The notes under the pieces were generated by a model. The model searched no databases. It worked only from the letters and a program-made list of their open reading frames with translations, and was not told the origin of the DNA. This document shows positions 52,405 to 60,917 of a DNA stretch of 64,000 nucleotides, one piece after another. This DNA is from Neobacillus driksii (GTDB taxonomy: Bacteria > Bacillota > Bacilli > Bacillales > Cytobacillaceae): assembly GCF_013409995.1 (NCBI RefSeq), contig NZ_JACCBX010000001.1:308932-372931 (forward strand). Reading direction: 5' to 3'. Position numbers and translations under genes: made by a program. How positions within the stretch are numbered: the stretch's first letter is position 1; each line of letters starts with the position of its first letter.

Positions 52405-53871
52405 CGAGTATAGGATTAAAAGGTATGGAAGGATATCGTTTAAATGTGGAAGTAAAAACGTTTGTGGGGAATGACTCGATTCGAATTGTGGGGCTCCCTG
52501 ACGCGGCGGTTAAGGAGTCAAAGGAACGCATTAGTGCTGCGCTAAGATCATTAGGATATACCATAAATGGCCAAAGAATCATCATAAACCTTTCACCCTC
52601 AGAACAGAAGAAAAGTGGTCCAATGTTTGATCTGCCTATGGCGATTGGTGTGCTATTGAGTCTGAAGGAAATGGTGATTTCGATTCCTGAGAACTATGGA
52701 TTTATTGGTGCTCTGTCATTGGACGGAGCGATAGTGCCAGTAGAAGGCATGCTTCCAGCGGTTTTATCTGCTAAAAAACTGGGCATAAAAAGGCTTTATA
52801 TGCCGTATGACGAAAAGCAGCCCATCCTCGAGATTGAAGGACTTGAAATTATTTATACTTCTAGTCTAAGAGAAGTGATTGAGAATTTGGAGGGAAGAGG
52901 AGGGGCACTTTTTACTCCAAAAACAGACAAAATTGATTCACATCAAAGTAACTACATAGATTTTCAGCAGGTTATTGGTCATTGGGATACGAAAAAGGCA
53001 ATGGAAGTGGCTGCTGCTGGGAACACCATGTGTTGATGACAGGGCCGCCTGGATGTGGAAAAAGTATGCTTGCTTAGAGCTTTCCATCGATTCTACCTCC
53101 ATTGTCAAGAGAAGCACGACTTGAAATAATCGCCATCCACCAATTAAGTGGAATCCACTATCCTAACACCAATATCCCTCCATTCCGAAATCCTCATCAC
53201 TCTGCATCTGGTATCTCCATCATTGGCGGTGGGACCTATCCGAAGCCCAGGGAGATTTCATTAGCACATCGAGGAGTCTTATTCCTTGATGAAATTGCAG
53301 AATTTCCGAAAAAACCCTTGATATGCTACGTCAGCCATTTGAGAGTGGCAAAATTACGATTAGCCGTACACATGCAATTCTTACCTATCCTGCAACATTC
53401 ATCTTACTTGCGGCAATGAATCCATGTCCATGTGGCTATGCAGATTCGAATACACATTATTGTACCTGCACGCCAAGTCAGGTTCAAAACTATCAAAATA
53501 AAATTTCTGGCCCGCTGCGTGATCGATTTGATATTCGTCTCACAATAAAACCTGTTACCCTTGGTAGAGAAATTTCAAAAGAAGAGATATCGTCATTCGT
53601 GGTTAAAAGTAGGGTAGAGGCTGCTAGAATTCGGCAATATGAGCGTTATGGAAAAGAAATATGCAATAGTAGAGTCAGCTATGATATTCTGCAAAAAACA
53701 AGCCCGTTAACAAAAGAACAGCAGAAAAAAATTCACCAGCTTTCGCCTAAAAAAGACTGGAGCAACCGTACCCAAATAAAAGTCATCCGCTTAGCTCGAA
53801 CCATTTCAGACCTAGAAGGGAAAACTGCCATAACCGACCAAAGCATTTGGGAAGCCGTAAATCTTCATTAG
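52389..53871 (+). pseudogene. comM: Inactivated comM/yifB (Mg-chelatase-like AAA protein)
   Basis: Related pieces cover a whole ComM/YifB protein: MCAKVTSIGLKGMEGYRLNV to AMEVAAAGN (to about 53025), TGPPGCGKSMLA (Walker A), SREARLEIIAIHQLSG, HRGVLFLDEIAEFPKK (Walker B), MLRQPFESGKITISRT, and AMNPCPCGYADSNTHYC through the C-terminus. A lost base near 53025, an in-frame TAG at 53075 where Arg follows MLA, and a lost base near 53312 break it. ComM helps branch migration in DNA uptake, so transformation could be weakened. The start overlaps the RAYT gene. Confidence 0.88.
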
Positions 53872-53902
53872 AACTGACAGCAAATGTAGGGACACCAACA
53901 AT

Positions 53903-53948
53903 GGTGACAGGCACCGGCCGTGGACACTGTCCACCTCGGGCGGACAGT
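53903..53948 (+). repeat. REP-like dispersed repeat, copy 8 (inverted head)
   Basis: GGTGACAGGCACC, GGCCGTGGACACTGTCCACC, TCGGGCGGACAGT. Lies 30 bp after the comM pseudogene, so RAYT plus comM are bracketed by copies 7 and 8. Confidence 0.85.
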
Positions 53949-54003
53949 TGATATACAGAAAAGTCACTGCTCAGGCTCTACTGGCAGTGACTTTTCTTCT
54001 ATG

Positions 54004-55611
54004 CTATATACCGGTGACGAGTGATTGTTGTTTGGCAGTTTGTTCATAGGTTATGACTCTATTTAAGAGGTTGGTCATTTTTTCTAGGTCTGCTTTATCG
54101 TAGTGGTCGATACAGGCTATTTGAATCCAGTTTCTTCGCTGCAGATAGTCACTTTCGTAGTGAAGCTGGTAGCCATGATTGAAGAGGATATCTCCAATGA
54201 CAACAGAAGAAAGGGAACTTGGTATTTCAATCGTGAGAATGATGGGTGAACTGTTCTCTTCACTTATGATTGTAAAGCCGAATTGTTTCAACTGATTTTT
54301 CAAGAAAGAATGTGTTTCCACTACTTTTTCAAACGTTTCTCTACTAATATCTTCTAGCGCTGTTAGAAGAGCCTCTAATAGATTCGAAGACTGAGAAAAA
54401 GGAATGCTGTCCTTCGCCATGTATGTTCCTAGGTCGAGATATTGAGGAAGTGTATATGACGCCTGTACCTCATGCTGGTGGAAAACGAATGAAAGCCCTG
54501 TGAGAGCGCGTATGGCTTTTCCACTTACACCCGTTGCTAAAAATACACCATCTAAATCTACATCGATTACTCCTAAAGAACTGATACAGTCAAGGCAAAG
54601 CTTAAGTTGATGCTGTTCCGATATTTCCTTCAACAAACCAAGATCATTCAGCATACCAGAGGAAGTTTCACTGTGAACAGCCCAAACCCAACCGGTTGTG
54701 TCCGAGATATTCGAAATAATTTCATCACGGGTGAATGCCTGACCCCAGTCTTTATTAAGTACATCAAATTGGAGCCCGAATCGTTTGGCTTGTTCAACCA
54801 AACGACTGCCAAATTCTCCATTGGCTAAAATGAGCCCACGGCCAGTTTCTAAAGAAAGCTGTCCTGCCACTACATCATTGGCGAGTGTCCCAGACCCTAG
54901 AAAAATATGAACATATTTGCTGTTAACTAATTTAGCAAGAATATCCTTTGCTTTAGCTATTTTCTCTTTATATTGATCGGAGCGGTGAGAAATCGGTGAT
55001 ATGCTTAAGGCATTCATGACCTTTTCAGAAATTCGAACAGGTCCCGGCAAAAAGGGAATCGTCGGTGGAAGTATTCTGCCAGCAATCGATTCGTCAAAGG
55101 TCTTTTTCGTCAAGTACATGGGTTGAAAGAGTGCTTCGTCTGTACCGGTTAATTGAGCAAAAGGCTGGAATCCTAACTGACCATAGAGCTTTAATTGACG
55201 GACTGTTCCAGAAATGAAAGCAATATCGTATCCTTTCTTTAGGCAGTATTTTATGAGAAACTGTGCGAGACCTAAAAAGACACGGCCATTTCGATATTCT
55301 TTTTTGACTGATAATAGTCTAACTTCACATGGTGAATTGACTGGAAAAGAGAGTGATAGTTCAACCGGTCCAATTTTTCGATCAAGTGAAAATGGCCGTT
55401 TATCACGAATTGCTGTCATCCCAATCACTTCATTTTCTTTTATACAAATGATATATGTATTTTCAGCATGGAAAGGATCCACTAATTTTTGTTCCTCATT
55501 CTTTTCATGCTGCGGTATTTCCTCTGAAAAGGTTTGATAGTTTAAGCGATGAATTTGTTCGAATTCATCAGCTGTGGTTGCGATTTTGAAAAAGAACTCG
55601 TGCTTACTCAT
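54004..55611 (-). CDS. FeeM-like N-acyltransferase fused to a class V aminotransferase
   Basis: 535 aa. Residues 1-170 form a GNAT-type domain resembling FeeM/LuxI-class N-acyl synthases (HRLNYQTFSEEIPQHEKNEE, CEVRLLSVKKEYRNGRVFLG, GYDIAFISGTVRQLKLYGQL). Residues 185-525 are a class V PLP aminotransferase: PFLPGPVRISEKVMNALSIS, FLGSGTLANDVVAGQLS, LCLDCISSLGVIDVD and the Schiff-base Lys365 in GVSGKAIRALTGLSFVF. The stop is close to a hairpin, and the start overlaps the PlsY stop by 8 nt. A coupled amino-group and fatty-acyl step to make an N-acyl amine or amino acid is an inference. Confidence 0.85.
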   Translation of the reverse strand: MSKHEFFFKIATTADEFEQIHRLNYQTFSEEIPQHEKNEEQKLVDPFHAENTYIICIKENEVIGMTAIRDKRPFSLDRKIGPVELSLSFPVNSPCEVRLLSVKKEYRNGRVFLGLAQFLIKYCLKKGYDIAFISGTVRQLKLYGQLGFQPFAQLTGTDEALFQPMYLTKKTFDESIAGRILPPTIPFLPGPVRISEKVMNALSISPISHRSDQYKEKIAKAKDILAKLVNSKYVHIFLGSGTLANDVVAGQLSLETGRGLILANGEFGSRLVEQAKRFGLQFDVLNKDWGQAFTRDEIISNISDTTGWVWAVHSETSSGMLNDLGLLKEISEQHQLKLCLDCISSLGVIDVDLDGVFLATGVSGKAIRALTGLSFVFHQHEVQASYTLPQYLDLGTYMAKDSIPFSQSSNLLEALLTALEDISRETFEKVVETHSFLKNQLKQFGFTIISEENSSPIILTIEIPSSLSSVVIGDILFNHGYQLHYESDYLQRRNWIQIACIDHYDKADLEKMTNLLNRVITYEQTAKQQSLVTGI

Positions 55612-56170
55612 TAGGTTTCAGCCTTTCCTTGAGATTTTCTGCATGTGCTGCGTAAAGCATTGCGATGATACCTAATGCTATAATGCAACTTAGCCAATCA
55701 TTATTTTTTAAAAAGAGTACTACTGGGATAAAAAGAAATGCCCCTAAACCTGCTAATGTAAAGCTTTTCAGAAAAGGGTAGAAAACCCCGAATCCTAGGA
55801 TAATTACAGGAACAAGAATTGGTTCAAAGGTTATGATCCCGCCTATGAAGGTTGATATCCCTTTTCCACCCTTAAATTTTAGAGTGATGGGTTTGATGTG
55901 ACCGAAAATGGCTAATGCTAATCCTAGTAGTTGAATAGATTCGGAGAATTGCAGGTAGCGTGCCGCTAAAATAACCAGGACACCTTTTAGTGCATCCCCG
56001 AGAAAAATGAGTACAAAGGCTGTTTTGCCATGAAGGCGGCCGGCATTTCTTGCACCGACATTTCCGCTTCCTTGAATCCGGATATCTTTACGATAGAAGA
56101 TTTTCGTGATAAGAAAGCCAAACATAATACTTCCAATTACATAGGAAATAATAAAATACAACCATATCAT
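55604..56170 (-). CDS. PlsY-family glycerol-3-phosphate acyltransferase paralogue
   Basis: 188 aa from the ATG at 56170 (AAAGG upstream); an extended start at 56230 is unlikely. Several membrane helices and the three PlsY motifs: GSGNVGARNAGRLHG (the usual GATN reads GARN), FLGDALKGVLVIL, and KFKGGKGISTF. PlsY transfers acyl groups from acyl-phosphate to glycerol 3-phosphate. GARN variants are likely accessory paralogues. Its overlap with the acyltransferase-aminotransferase gene suggests a joint lipid pathway. Confidence 0.85.
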   Translation of the reverse strand: MIWLYFIISYVIGSIMFGFLITKIFYRKDIRIQGSGNVGARNAGRLHGKTAFVLIFLGDALKGVLVILAARYLQFSESIQLLGLALAIFGHIKPITLKFKGGKGISTFIGGIITFEPILVPVIILGFGVFYPFLKSFTLAGLGAFLFIPVVLFLKNNDWLSCIIALGIIAMLYAAHAENLKERLKPNE

Positions 56171-56286
56171 GTGTAACACAACCTTTGTGGGTTCTTGGTA
56201 CTCTTTTGGAAAAAATGAATTTATTACCATTATAATAGAATTCCTTAATTATTCACATATACTTTGTGAAATCTAATTACGGTAAT

Positions 56287-56320
56287 AAAGAAACATCCTC
56301 GTGATGGAGGATGTTTCTTT
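56287..56320. terminator. Bidirectional terminator
   Basis: AAAGAAACATCCTC pairs with GGAGGATGTTTCTTT around GTGAT (one pair from perfect), just downstream of the 79-aa gene stop on the minus strand. Confidence 0.85.
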
Positions 56321-56321
56321 A

Positions 56322-56561
56322 TCAATCTCCGCCGCCTCCGCCGGAGTCGCTGCCCCCAGAATCACTGTCTGAACTGTAGGTATGATCGTTGCTATAATCG
56401 TTGTCATAGCTATAGTGGTGACCTTTGCTATTACTTCGATTAGGGAAAATCAAAAAGGCTAATATAATGGAAAGTACCCCAAAAAATACTTGCTCAGCAA
56501 AAATCAGATAAACTCCTAAAACAAAAATGAGGAAACCAATCAGCCGTAATAAACCTCTCAG
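56322..56561 (-). CDS. Small membrane protein with acidic Gly/Ser tail, probable CTG start
   Basis: 79 codons without ATG, GTG or TTG near the 5' end. CTG at 56561 lies 8 nt after GAGGGGG. Two hydrophobic segments (LRLIGFLIFVLGVYLIF and VFFGVLSIILAFLIF) are followed by a Tyr/Asp/Asn stretch and the tail DSDSGGSDSGGGGGD. A +1 frame ATG at 56565 gives no hydrophobic protein. Either translation starts at CTG or a base was lost near the start. Tails of this type recur in small Bacillus membrane proteins; function unknown. Confidence 0.6.
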   Translation of the reverse strand: MRGLLRLIGFLIFVLGVYLIFAEQVFFGVLSIILAFLIFPNRSNSKGHHYSYDNDYSNDHTYSSDSDSGGSDSGGGGGD

Positions 56562-56638
56562 AAGACATTCCCCCTCGAAAATAGCATTTATAAATAGATA
56601 TTATCTCCTATGGCTTTTTATACGTTCTATTTCGAGAG

Positions 56639-56680
56639 GGTGCCTGTCACCATTTATGCATTTTCCTTCATTTATACATC
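56639..56680 (+). repeat. REP-like dispersed repeat, copy 9 (short, CATTTAT type)
   Basis: GGTGCCTGTCACC followed by CATTTATGCATTTTCC and a second CATTTATACATC. Confidence 0.7.
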
Positions 56681-56712
56681 CATTTTTGCATAATCTGTAG
56701 CTGAGCCGTCAC

Positions 56713-58092
56713 TTATTCGTCGTCTTTTTTCTGTTGTTTCTTTTGTTGTTCTTGGAGTGCGAGTATGATGTCCTGGACGTCGATTTTTCCATCACCGTTT
56801 AGGTTTGGAATGGTATTTTCTGGTATAGTTGGCGGGGATGGTGGAGCCTGAGGCGCACCCACAGTTGCAGGTACGGGTACAGGTCGATTCCGTTTTCCGA
56901 CAAAGGTGAATATCAAAAGAAGTAAGATCAGTAATGCTGCAAAGCCATCAACAATGTAAAAAATGGTTTTATAGTCGGACCACAAGGTTTTACTGTCACC
57001 AGATCTTTGCTCCGAATTTGTGATGAATTTTTTGATTTCGGAATGGTTTGGATACAGTCTCTGAACTGCTTCAAATTTTTCAAGAGCGTTATCGTAATAA
57101 CCGCCCCAATAAAGCTCTAACCCTTCTATATAAAGTTTGTCTGTATTACTAGAAGTGTTCTTTGTCCCCGCTTGGTTTGTGAATTCCTTAACGGTATTAA
57201 CCGGAACTGAGAAGTTAAATCCTTGAACCTCTTGACCATTAACAGTATCGCCTCTAAAGGTGAGTAAGCCAATGATTTCCCCTTTTTCATTGATGACGGG
57301 TCCACCGCTATTACCATGTGTAGCTGCGGCATTTATTTGTATAACAGGGCTTCCTTGCTCCGTTTTCTTATCTATAGCAGAAATTTGACCAGCGTTCATA
57401 GAAGATACGAGAGAAGAATCAGGAGACAGCAAATCGGAATCGGCTGCTGCTGGGTATCCGCTTACCCAAATATTACCCTGATTTTGGATATTGTCGGAAT
57501 TCCCAAGCTTTAATGTAGGAAGGTTTTTTCCTTCAATCTTAAGTACCGCTACATCTTTCCCTTCATTGACCGGTGCTCCATAGCTTTTAACTTCCCCGTC
57601 AAGTATATCTCCGCCTGGTAAGATAACTTTAATTACTTTTTGAATTCCAGTGTATTGCGTATAAGTCAGCATATATTCGTACGCTGTATCATAATCCACC
57701 TGAAAATAATCAGCTATAATCGTAACAAGCTGGTCAAATGCAGCATTGGCAATATCCTCATCTTCCATCTGGGCCGCTTCTACCACATGGGCATTGGTAA
57801 CAACATAACCGTCTGAACTAATAATTGCCCCAGATCCGGAGCCACCCACAACAGATTGGTAGTTTAACTGACTTAGTATCGCGTCCACTTCAGGGTCATT
57901 TGGATTGTTAAACTGCCAACCAACCACAGAGTAGCCAAGAATCCGAACAACCGCTGGCTTCGTGTATTCTGCAAGCTTTTGAGCTTGAGAAATATTCGAA
58001 GAGCTTGGTTTAATACTCATTAGAACAAAAGAAGTAACAATCACCCCAATAAGTATCAAACAAAGCGGAATTGTAAATAGGGCTCTTTTCAT
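56713..58092 (-). CDS. Membrane-bound S1C trypsin-like protease with TPR and dockerin-like tail
   Basis: 459 aa from ATG 58092; the ORF extends to 58254 only by reading through a REP-like repeat, so that extension is spurious. TM1 is about 4-24. The protease domain has His in VVTNAHVVEAA, Asp in EGKDVAVLKIEG and Ser in AATHGNSGGPVINEKGE. A TPR-like helix pair (NTDKLYIEGLELYWGGYYDN), TM2 (DGFAALLILLLLIFTF) and a C-terminal dockerin/EF-type loop NLNGDGKIDVQDI follow. No PDZ domain is present. It may act on surface or sporulation proteins. Confidence 0.85.
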   Translation of the reverse strand: MKRALFTIPLCLILIGVIVTSFVLMSIKPSSSNISQAQKLAEYTKPAVVRILGYSVVGWQFNNPNDPEVDAILSQLNYQSVVGGSGSGAIISSDGYVVTNAHVVEAAQMEDEDIANAAFDQLVTIIADYFQVDYDTAYEYMLTYTQYTGIQKVIKVILPGGDILDGEVKSYGAPVNEGKDVAVLKIEGKNLPTLKLGNSDNIQNQGNIWVSGYPAAADSDLLSPDSSLVSSMNAGQISAIDKKTEQGSPVIQINAAATHGNSGGPVINEKGEIIGLLTFRGDTVNGQEVQGFNFSVPVNTVKEFTNQAGTKNTSSNTDKLYIEGLELYWGGYYDNALEKFEAVQRLYPNHSEIKKFITNSEQRSGDSKTLWSDYKTIFYIVDGFAALLILLLLIFTFVGKRNRPVPVPATVGAPQAPPSPPTIPENTIPNLNGDGKIDVQDIILALQEQQKKQQKKDDE

Positions 58093-58188
58093 CAATAAAT
58101 TCACTCGCTTCCATGAATATTGGAAATTCCATCTAATATATGCCTTTACTGAAATATTGAAACTTTGTACCTGAAAATAAAGTGATTT

Positions 58189-58253
58189 GGTGCCTGTCAC
58201 CACCCGTGGACACTTTCCACCCAGGGCGGACACTTCCACACCTCTGGCGGACA
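58189..58253 (+). repeat. REP-like dispersed repeat, copy 10 (extended)
   Basis: GGTGCCTGTCACC, ACCCGTGGACACTTTCCACC, CAGGGCGGACACTTCC, then a second CTCTGGCGGACAAT-like unit. It falls inside the spurious 5' extension of the protease ORF. Confidence 0.8.
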
Positions 58254-58274
58254 ATCAGAGGATCCCCAAATAGC

Positions 58275-58300
58275 AAAAAGCCAGCATTTCTGCTGGCTCC
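58275..58300 (-). terminator. Terminator after zupT
   Basis: AGCCAGCA/TGCTGGCT stem with 4-nt loop and a T5 run on the minus strand. Confidence 0.8.
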
Positions 58301-58323
58301 CGATTCTACATTTGAATGTGTGA

Positions 58324-59136
58324 TTAGATGAAAAGTAAAAGGCTAAGTGCCATGACGGCCATTCCGGCAATCAGACCGTAGATCGAAAGGTGGGTTTCGT
58401 CATATCTTTTTGCGGCAGGTAATAATTCATCAAGTGAGATAAATACCATGATCCCTGCAACTGCTGCAAAGATAATCCCGAACATAATATCATTTAAAAA
58501 AGGCATTAAGAATAAGTATGCAACCAGTGCACCAATTGGTTCAGATAAGCCAGACAAGAATGATAGTTTAAAAGCCTTTTTCTTATCACCTGTCGCAAAG
58601 TAAACCGGTACTGAAACAGCAATGCCCTCTGGGATGTTATGGATCGCTATCGCGACAGCGATGGCAATACCAAGTGCAGGATCCTGTAAAGCAGAAGTGA
58701 AGGTTGCAATTCCTTCGGGAAAATTGTGAATTCCGATAGCAAGCGCAGTAAATGTTCCCATTTTTAAAAGGTCAGGCTTCTTTCCGTCATTAGTACCAGG
58801 CTGATTCATATCTTCTACTGTTTTCAATTCATGAGGGTTCGATTGTTTCGGTATAAATTTATCAATTGAAGCAATCAGAAGCATGCCTCCGAAAAAGCCT
58901 CCGACCGTTAACCAGTTCCCTGGAACAACACCCAATGAGTCAACAAGTGCGACCTTTGCTTTTACAAAAATCTCTACCATTGACACATAAATCATCACAC
59001 CGGCGGAAAACCCAAGGGTAACAGATAGAAATTTTGTGTTTGTATGTGAGGTGAAGAATGCAAGCAGACTTCCTATGCCTGTTGCAAGGCCAGCAAATAA
59101 TGTTAGCCCAAATGCTAATAGCAAATTCTCTGTCAT
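58324..59136 (-). CDS. zupT: ZIP-family metal transporter ZupT
   Basis: 270 aa with eight hydrophobic helices. The metal-path motifs are ALAIGIHNFPEGIATFTSAL and AIAIAIHNIPEGIAVSVPVY, each with HNxPEG, and GFSAGVMIYVSMVEIF earlier. ZupT takes up zinc and other divalent metals. No Zur or MntR box is obvious upstream. The His/Gly-rich gene lies next upstream on the same strand, with a 200-bp gap. Confidence 0.9.
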   Translation of the reverse strand: MTENLLLAFGLTLFAGLATGIGSLLAFFTSHTNTKFLSVTLGFSAGVMIYVSMVEIFVKAKVALVDSLGVVPGNWLTVGGFFGGMLLIASIDKFIPKQSNPHELKTVEDMNQPGTNDGKKPDLLKMGTFTALAIGIHNFPEGIATFTSALQDPALGIAIAVAIAIHNIPEGIAVSVPVYFATGDKKKAFKLSFLSGLSEPIGALVAYLFLMPFLNDIMFGIIFAAVAGIMVFISLDELLPAAKRYDETHLSIYGLIAGMAVMALSLLLFI

Positions 59137-59344
59137 AGTCTCTTCTCCCTTTATCTATTAATAATGTTTTTTATGTTTGAATGTTTTGAATAATATTATA
59201 TATGCGCGAACACAGAAATGTTTCCTTTGAGAAACATTTTACACCGTCCGAAACAAAAAAACAGTAAATATATTTCTAAAAATATAAAAAAGCATGAGGT
59301 CCTAGAGAATTTTCCTCAAGAACTTCACGCATAATTAAAAAAAG

Positions 59345-59818
59345 TTAATATCCCGGACCAAATCCGCCGCCATATCCCGTGCCATATCCACCCATTCCCG
59401 GGCCATAACCAGAATAACCACCAGGATAGCCATATCCAGCTCCATAACCTGGACCATAACCACCACCGTAACCGTACCCAGGACCATAACCTGGACCATA
59501 TCCGCCACCTAGACTGGATCCTAAATATCCTAATCCAAGTCCGAGTAGTCCAGCTCCAACATTCCCTAAATTAAATCCACCGCCATGATGACCGCCTCCA
59601 TGATGACCGCCTCCGTGATGACCACCGCCATGGTGGCCACCGCCATGATGACCGCCTCCATGATGACCGCCTCCGTGATGACCACCGCCATGGTGGCCAC
59701 CGCCATGATGACCGCCTCCGTGCTGTCCACCGCCATGGTGACCGCCACCATGCTGTCCTCCTTGATGTACAAATCGATAATCAACGGGCATTCCAAATGG
59801 TTGATACATTCGTTTCAT
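59345..59818 (-). CDS. His/Gly-rich repeat protein
   Basis: 157 aa from ATG 59818, 4 nt after AGGAG (59830 is an alternative start). About eleven HHGGG or QHGGG units (about 21-80) are followed by a Gly/Leu segment (NVGAGLLGLGLGYLGSSLGG) and a Gly/Tyr/Pro tail. The DNA contains a perfect 60-bp tandem duplication (59581-59640 and 59641-59700). A zinc- or nickel-binding surface or spore-coat function is plausible from its composition and ZupT neighbour, but unproven. Confidence 0.75.
   Translation of the reverse strand: MKRMYQPFGMPVDYRFVHQGGQHGGGHHGGGQHGGGHHGGGHHGGGHHGGGHHGGGHHGGGHHGGGHHGGGHHGGGHHGGGFNLGNVGAGLLGLGLGYLGSSLGGGYGPGYGPGYGYGGGYGPGYGAGYGYPGGYSGYGPGMGGYGTGYGGGFGPGY
59581..59700. repeat. 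Perfect 60-bp tandem duplication inside the His/Gly-rich gene
   Basis: Two adjacent identical 60-bp units, each with four 15-bp HHGGG-type subunits. Perfect identity implies recent duplication; the array length probably varies among strains. Confidence 0.9.
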
Positions 59819-59830
59819 CGCACTCCTCAT

Positions 59831-60260
59831 CTATATATTTAAAAACTTTAAAGTGATACCCTCATATCCTATGTCTAACTGGGTAATCCTCGTGGACTAA
59901 AGCCTAGAATACACAAAACAAGAGAAAAGAGAAGGTTAACCGTCCGCCTGAGGTGGACACTGTCCACGGATGGTGCCTGTCACCAGCAATAATGCCACCG
60001 TCAATATTGCCACCATCAATAACATCACCATCAATAACATCACCAATATTGTCACCATCACAACTTCACCAACCCAAAAAAATACGTCTCAGGTCTTAGT
60101 CTTGTTTACGTTTGTGGTCTATGGAAAGCAGGAGTTTTATGGTGTATTGTTGAAGTATTGAGAGGGATCTTTCCTTTTTTTGTATTTTTGCATTGGGTGA
60201 AACATTTTTGTTGTTGATTCGTATGAATATAAAGGATTTTTTAGTCAGGAGTCGATTAGG
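59831..60260. other. Intergenic region with REP copy and short tandem repeats
   Basis: A REP-like copy (59942-59984) abuts a run of CACCATCAATAA-type iterations (about 59985-60075, with ACCATCAATAACATC twice in tandem). The in-frame ORF over this run (59970-60161) is low-complexity and unlikely to be a gene. No other gene is seen before xpaC. Confidence 0.6.
59942..59984 (-). repeat. REP-like dispersed repeat, copy 11 (inverted head)
   Basis: On the minus strand: GGTGACAGGCACC, ATCCGTGGACAGTGTCCACC, TCAGGCGGAC. Confidence 0.8.
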
Positions 60261-60917
60261 ATGAACCGATTTTTATCATTTCTAGTTCAATTTGTTGTGA
60301 CTGTTCCATCTGCGGTTACGGTATGGTTTTTAAGCTATTTTGCGTTCGATCTCACATTTTTAATTTCATCCGCCATTTCTTTAGCAGGCGCGGTTGTTGT
60401 TTCTAAGATAACATCCGGGGTCATGACATCCAAATTCTTAAAAAAACATCAGCTCACTAGAAAAGAATATCGTTATATAAAGAAGAATTTAAATGAAGCA
60501 AAACAAAAAATAAACAAACTGAACAAATCATTATTCTCCATAAGAGATCTTCCTACGATAAAGCAAAGACTTGATGTACTTCGCATTACTAGGAAAATTC
60601 AAAGCATGACCCAAACGGAACCGAAGCGCTTTTATAAAGCTGAAAAGTTTTATTTTTCTCACTTAGATTCAGTGGTTGAGTTAACCGAGAAATACCGCTT
60701 TTTATCACAGCAGCCTAAGAAAAGTCATGAAATTGATGTTTCTTTATATGAGACTCGTCAAACCTTAACAGATCTAACGAAGGCCTTGGAAGAGGATCTC
60801 TATCATATTGTTTCAGACGATTTAGATTCCTTAAATTTTGAAATTGATGTTGCTAAACATTCCATTAAAAAACTTAACGATACTAAAACCATAGACGAAA
60901 GCAGGAGGCTAAAATGA
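60261..60917 (+). CDS. xpaC: XpaC-family protein
   Basis: 218 aa. Two N-terminal hydrophobic segments ([20 protein letters not shown] and [17 protein letters not shown]), then a helical coiled-coil domain ([36 protein letters not shown]). The family name (5-bromo-4-chloroindolyl phosphate hydrolysis) comes from an old screen and does not define a reaction. It overlaps the TelA-like gene by 4 nt, as in the B. subtilis xpaC-yaaN pair. Confidence 0.9.
   Translation: MNRFLSFLVQFVVTVPSAVTVWFLSYFAFDLTFLISSAISLAGAVVVSKITSGVMTSKFLKKHQLTRKEYRYIKKNLNEAKQKINKLNKSLFSIRDLPTIKQRLDVLRITRKIQSMTQTEPKRFYKAEKFYFSHLDSVVELTEKYRFLSQQPKKSHEIDVSLYETRQTLTDLTKALEEDLYHIVSDDLDSLNFEIDVAKHSIKKLNDTKTIDESRRLK

Noticed and set aside
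58093..58254. 54-residue N-terminal extension of the S1C protease
   Set aside because: It is produced by reading a REP-like repeat copy; the normal signal-anchor begins at ATG 58092.
59566..59842. Overlapping ORFs on both strands in the His/Gly-rich gene, and a CRISPR-like look
   Set aside because: The 15-bp units are contiguous codon repeats of HHGGG with no unique spacers; alternative frames are shadows.
59970..60161. Possible 63-aa gene rich in Asn, Ile and Thr
   Set aside because: It is low-complexity tandem-repeat sequence beginning inside a REP copy, without a ribosome site.
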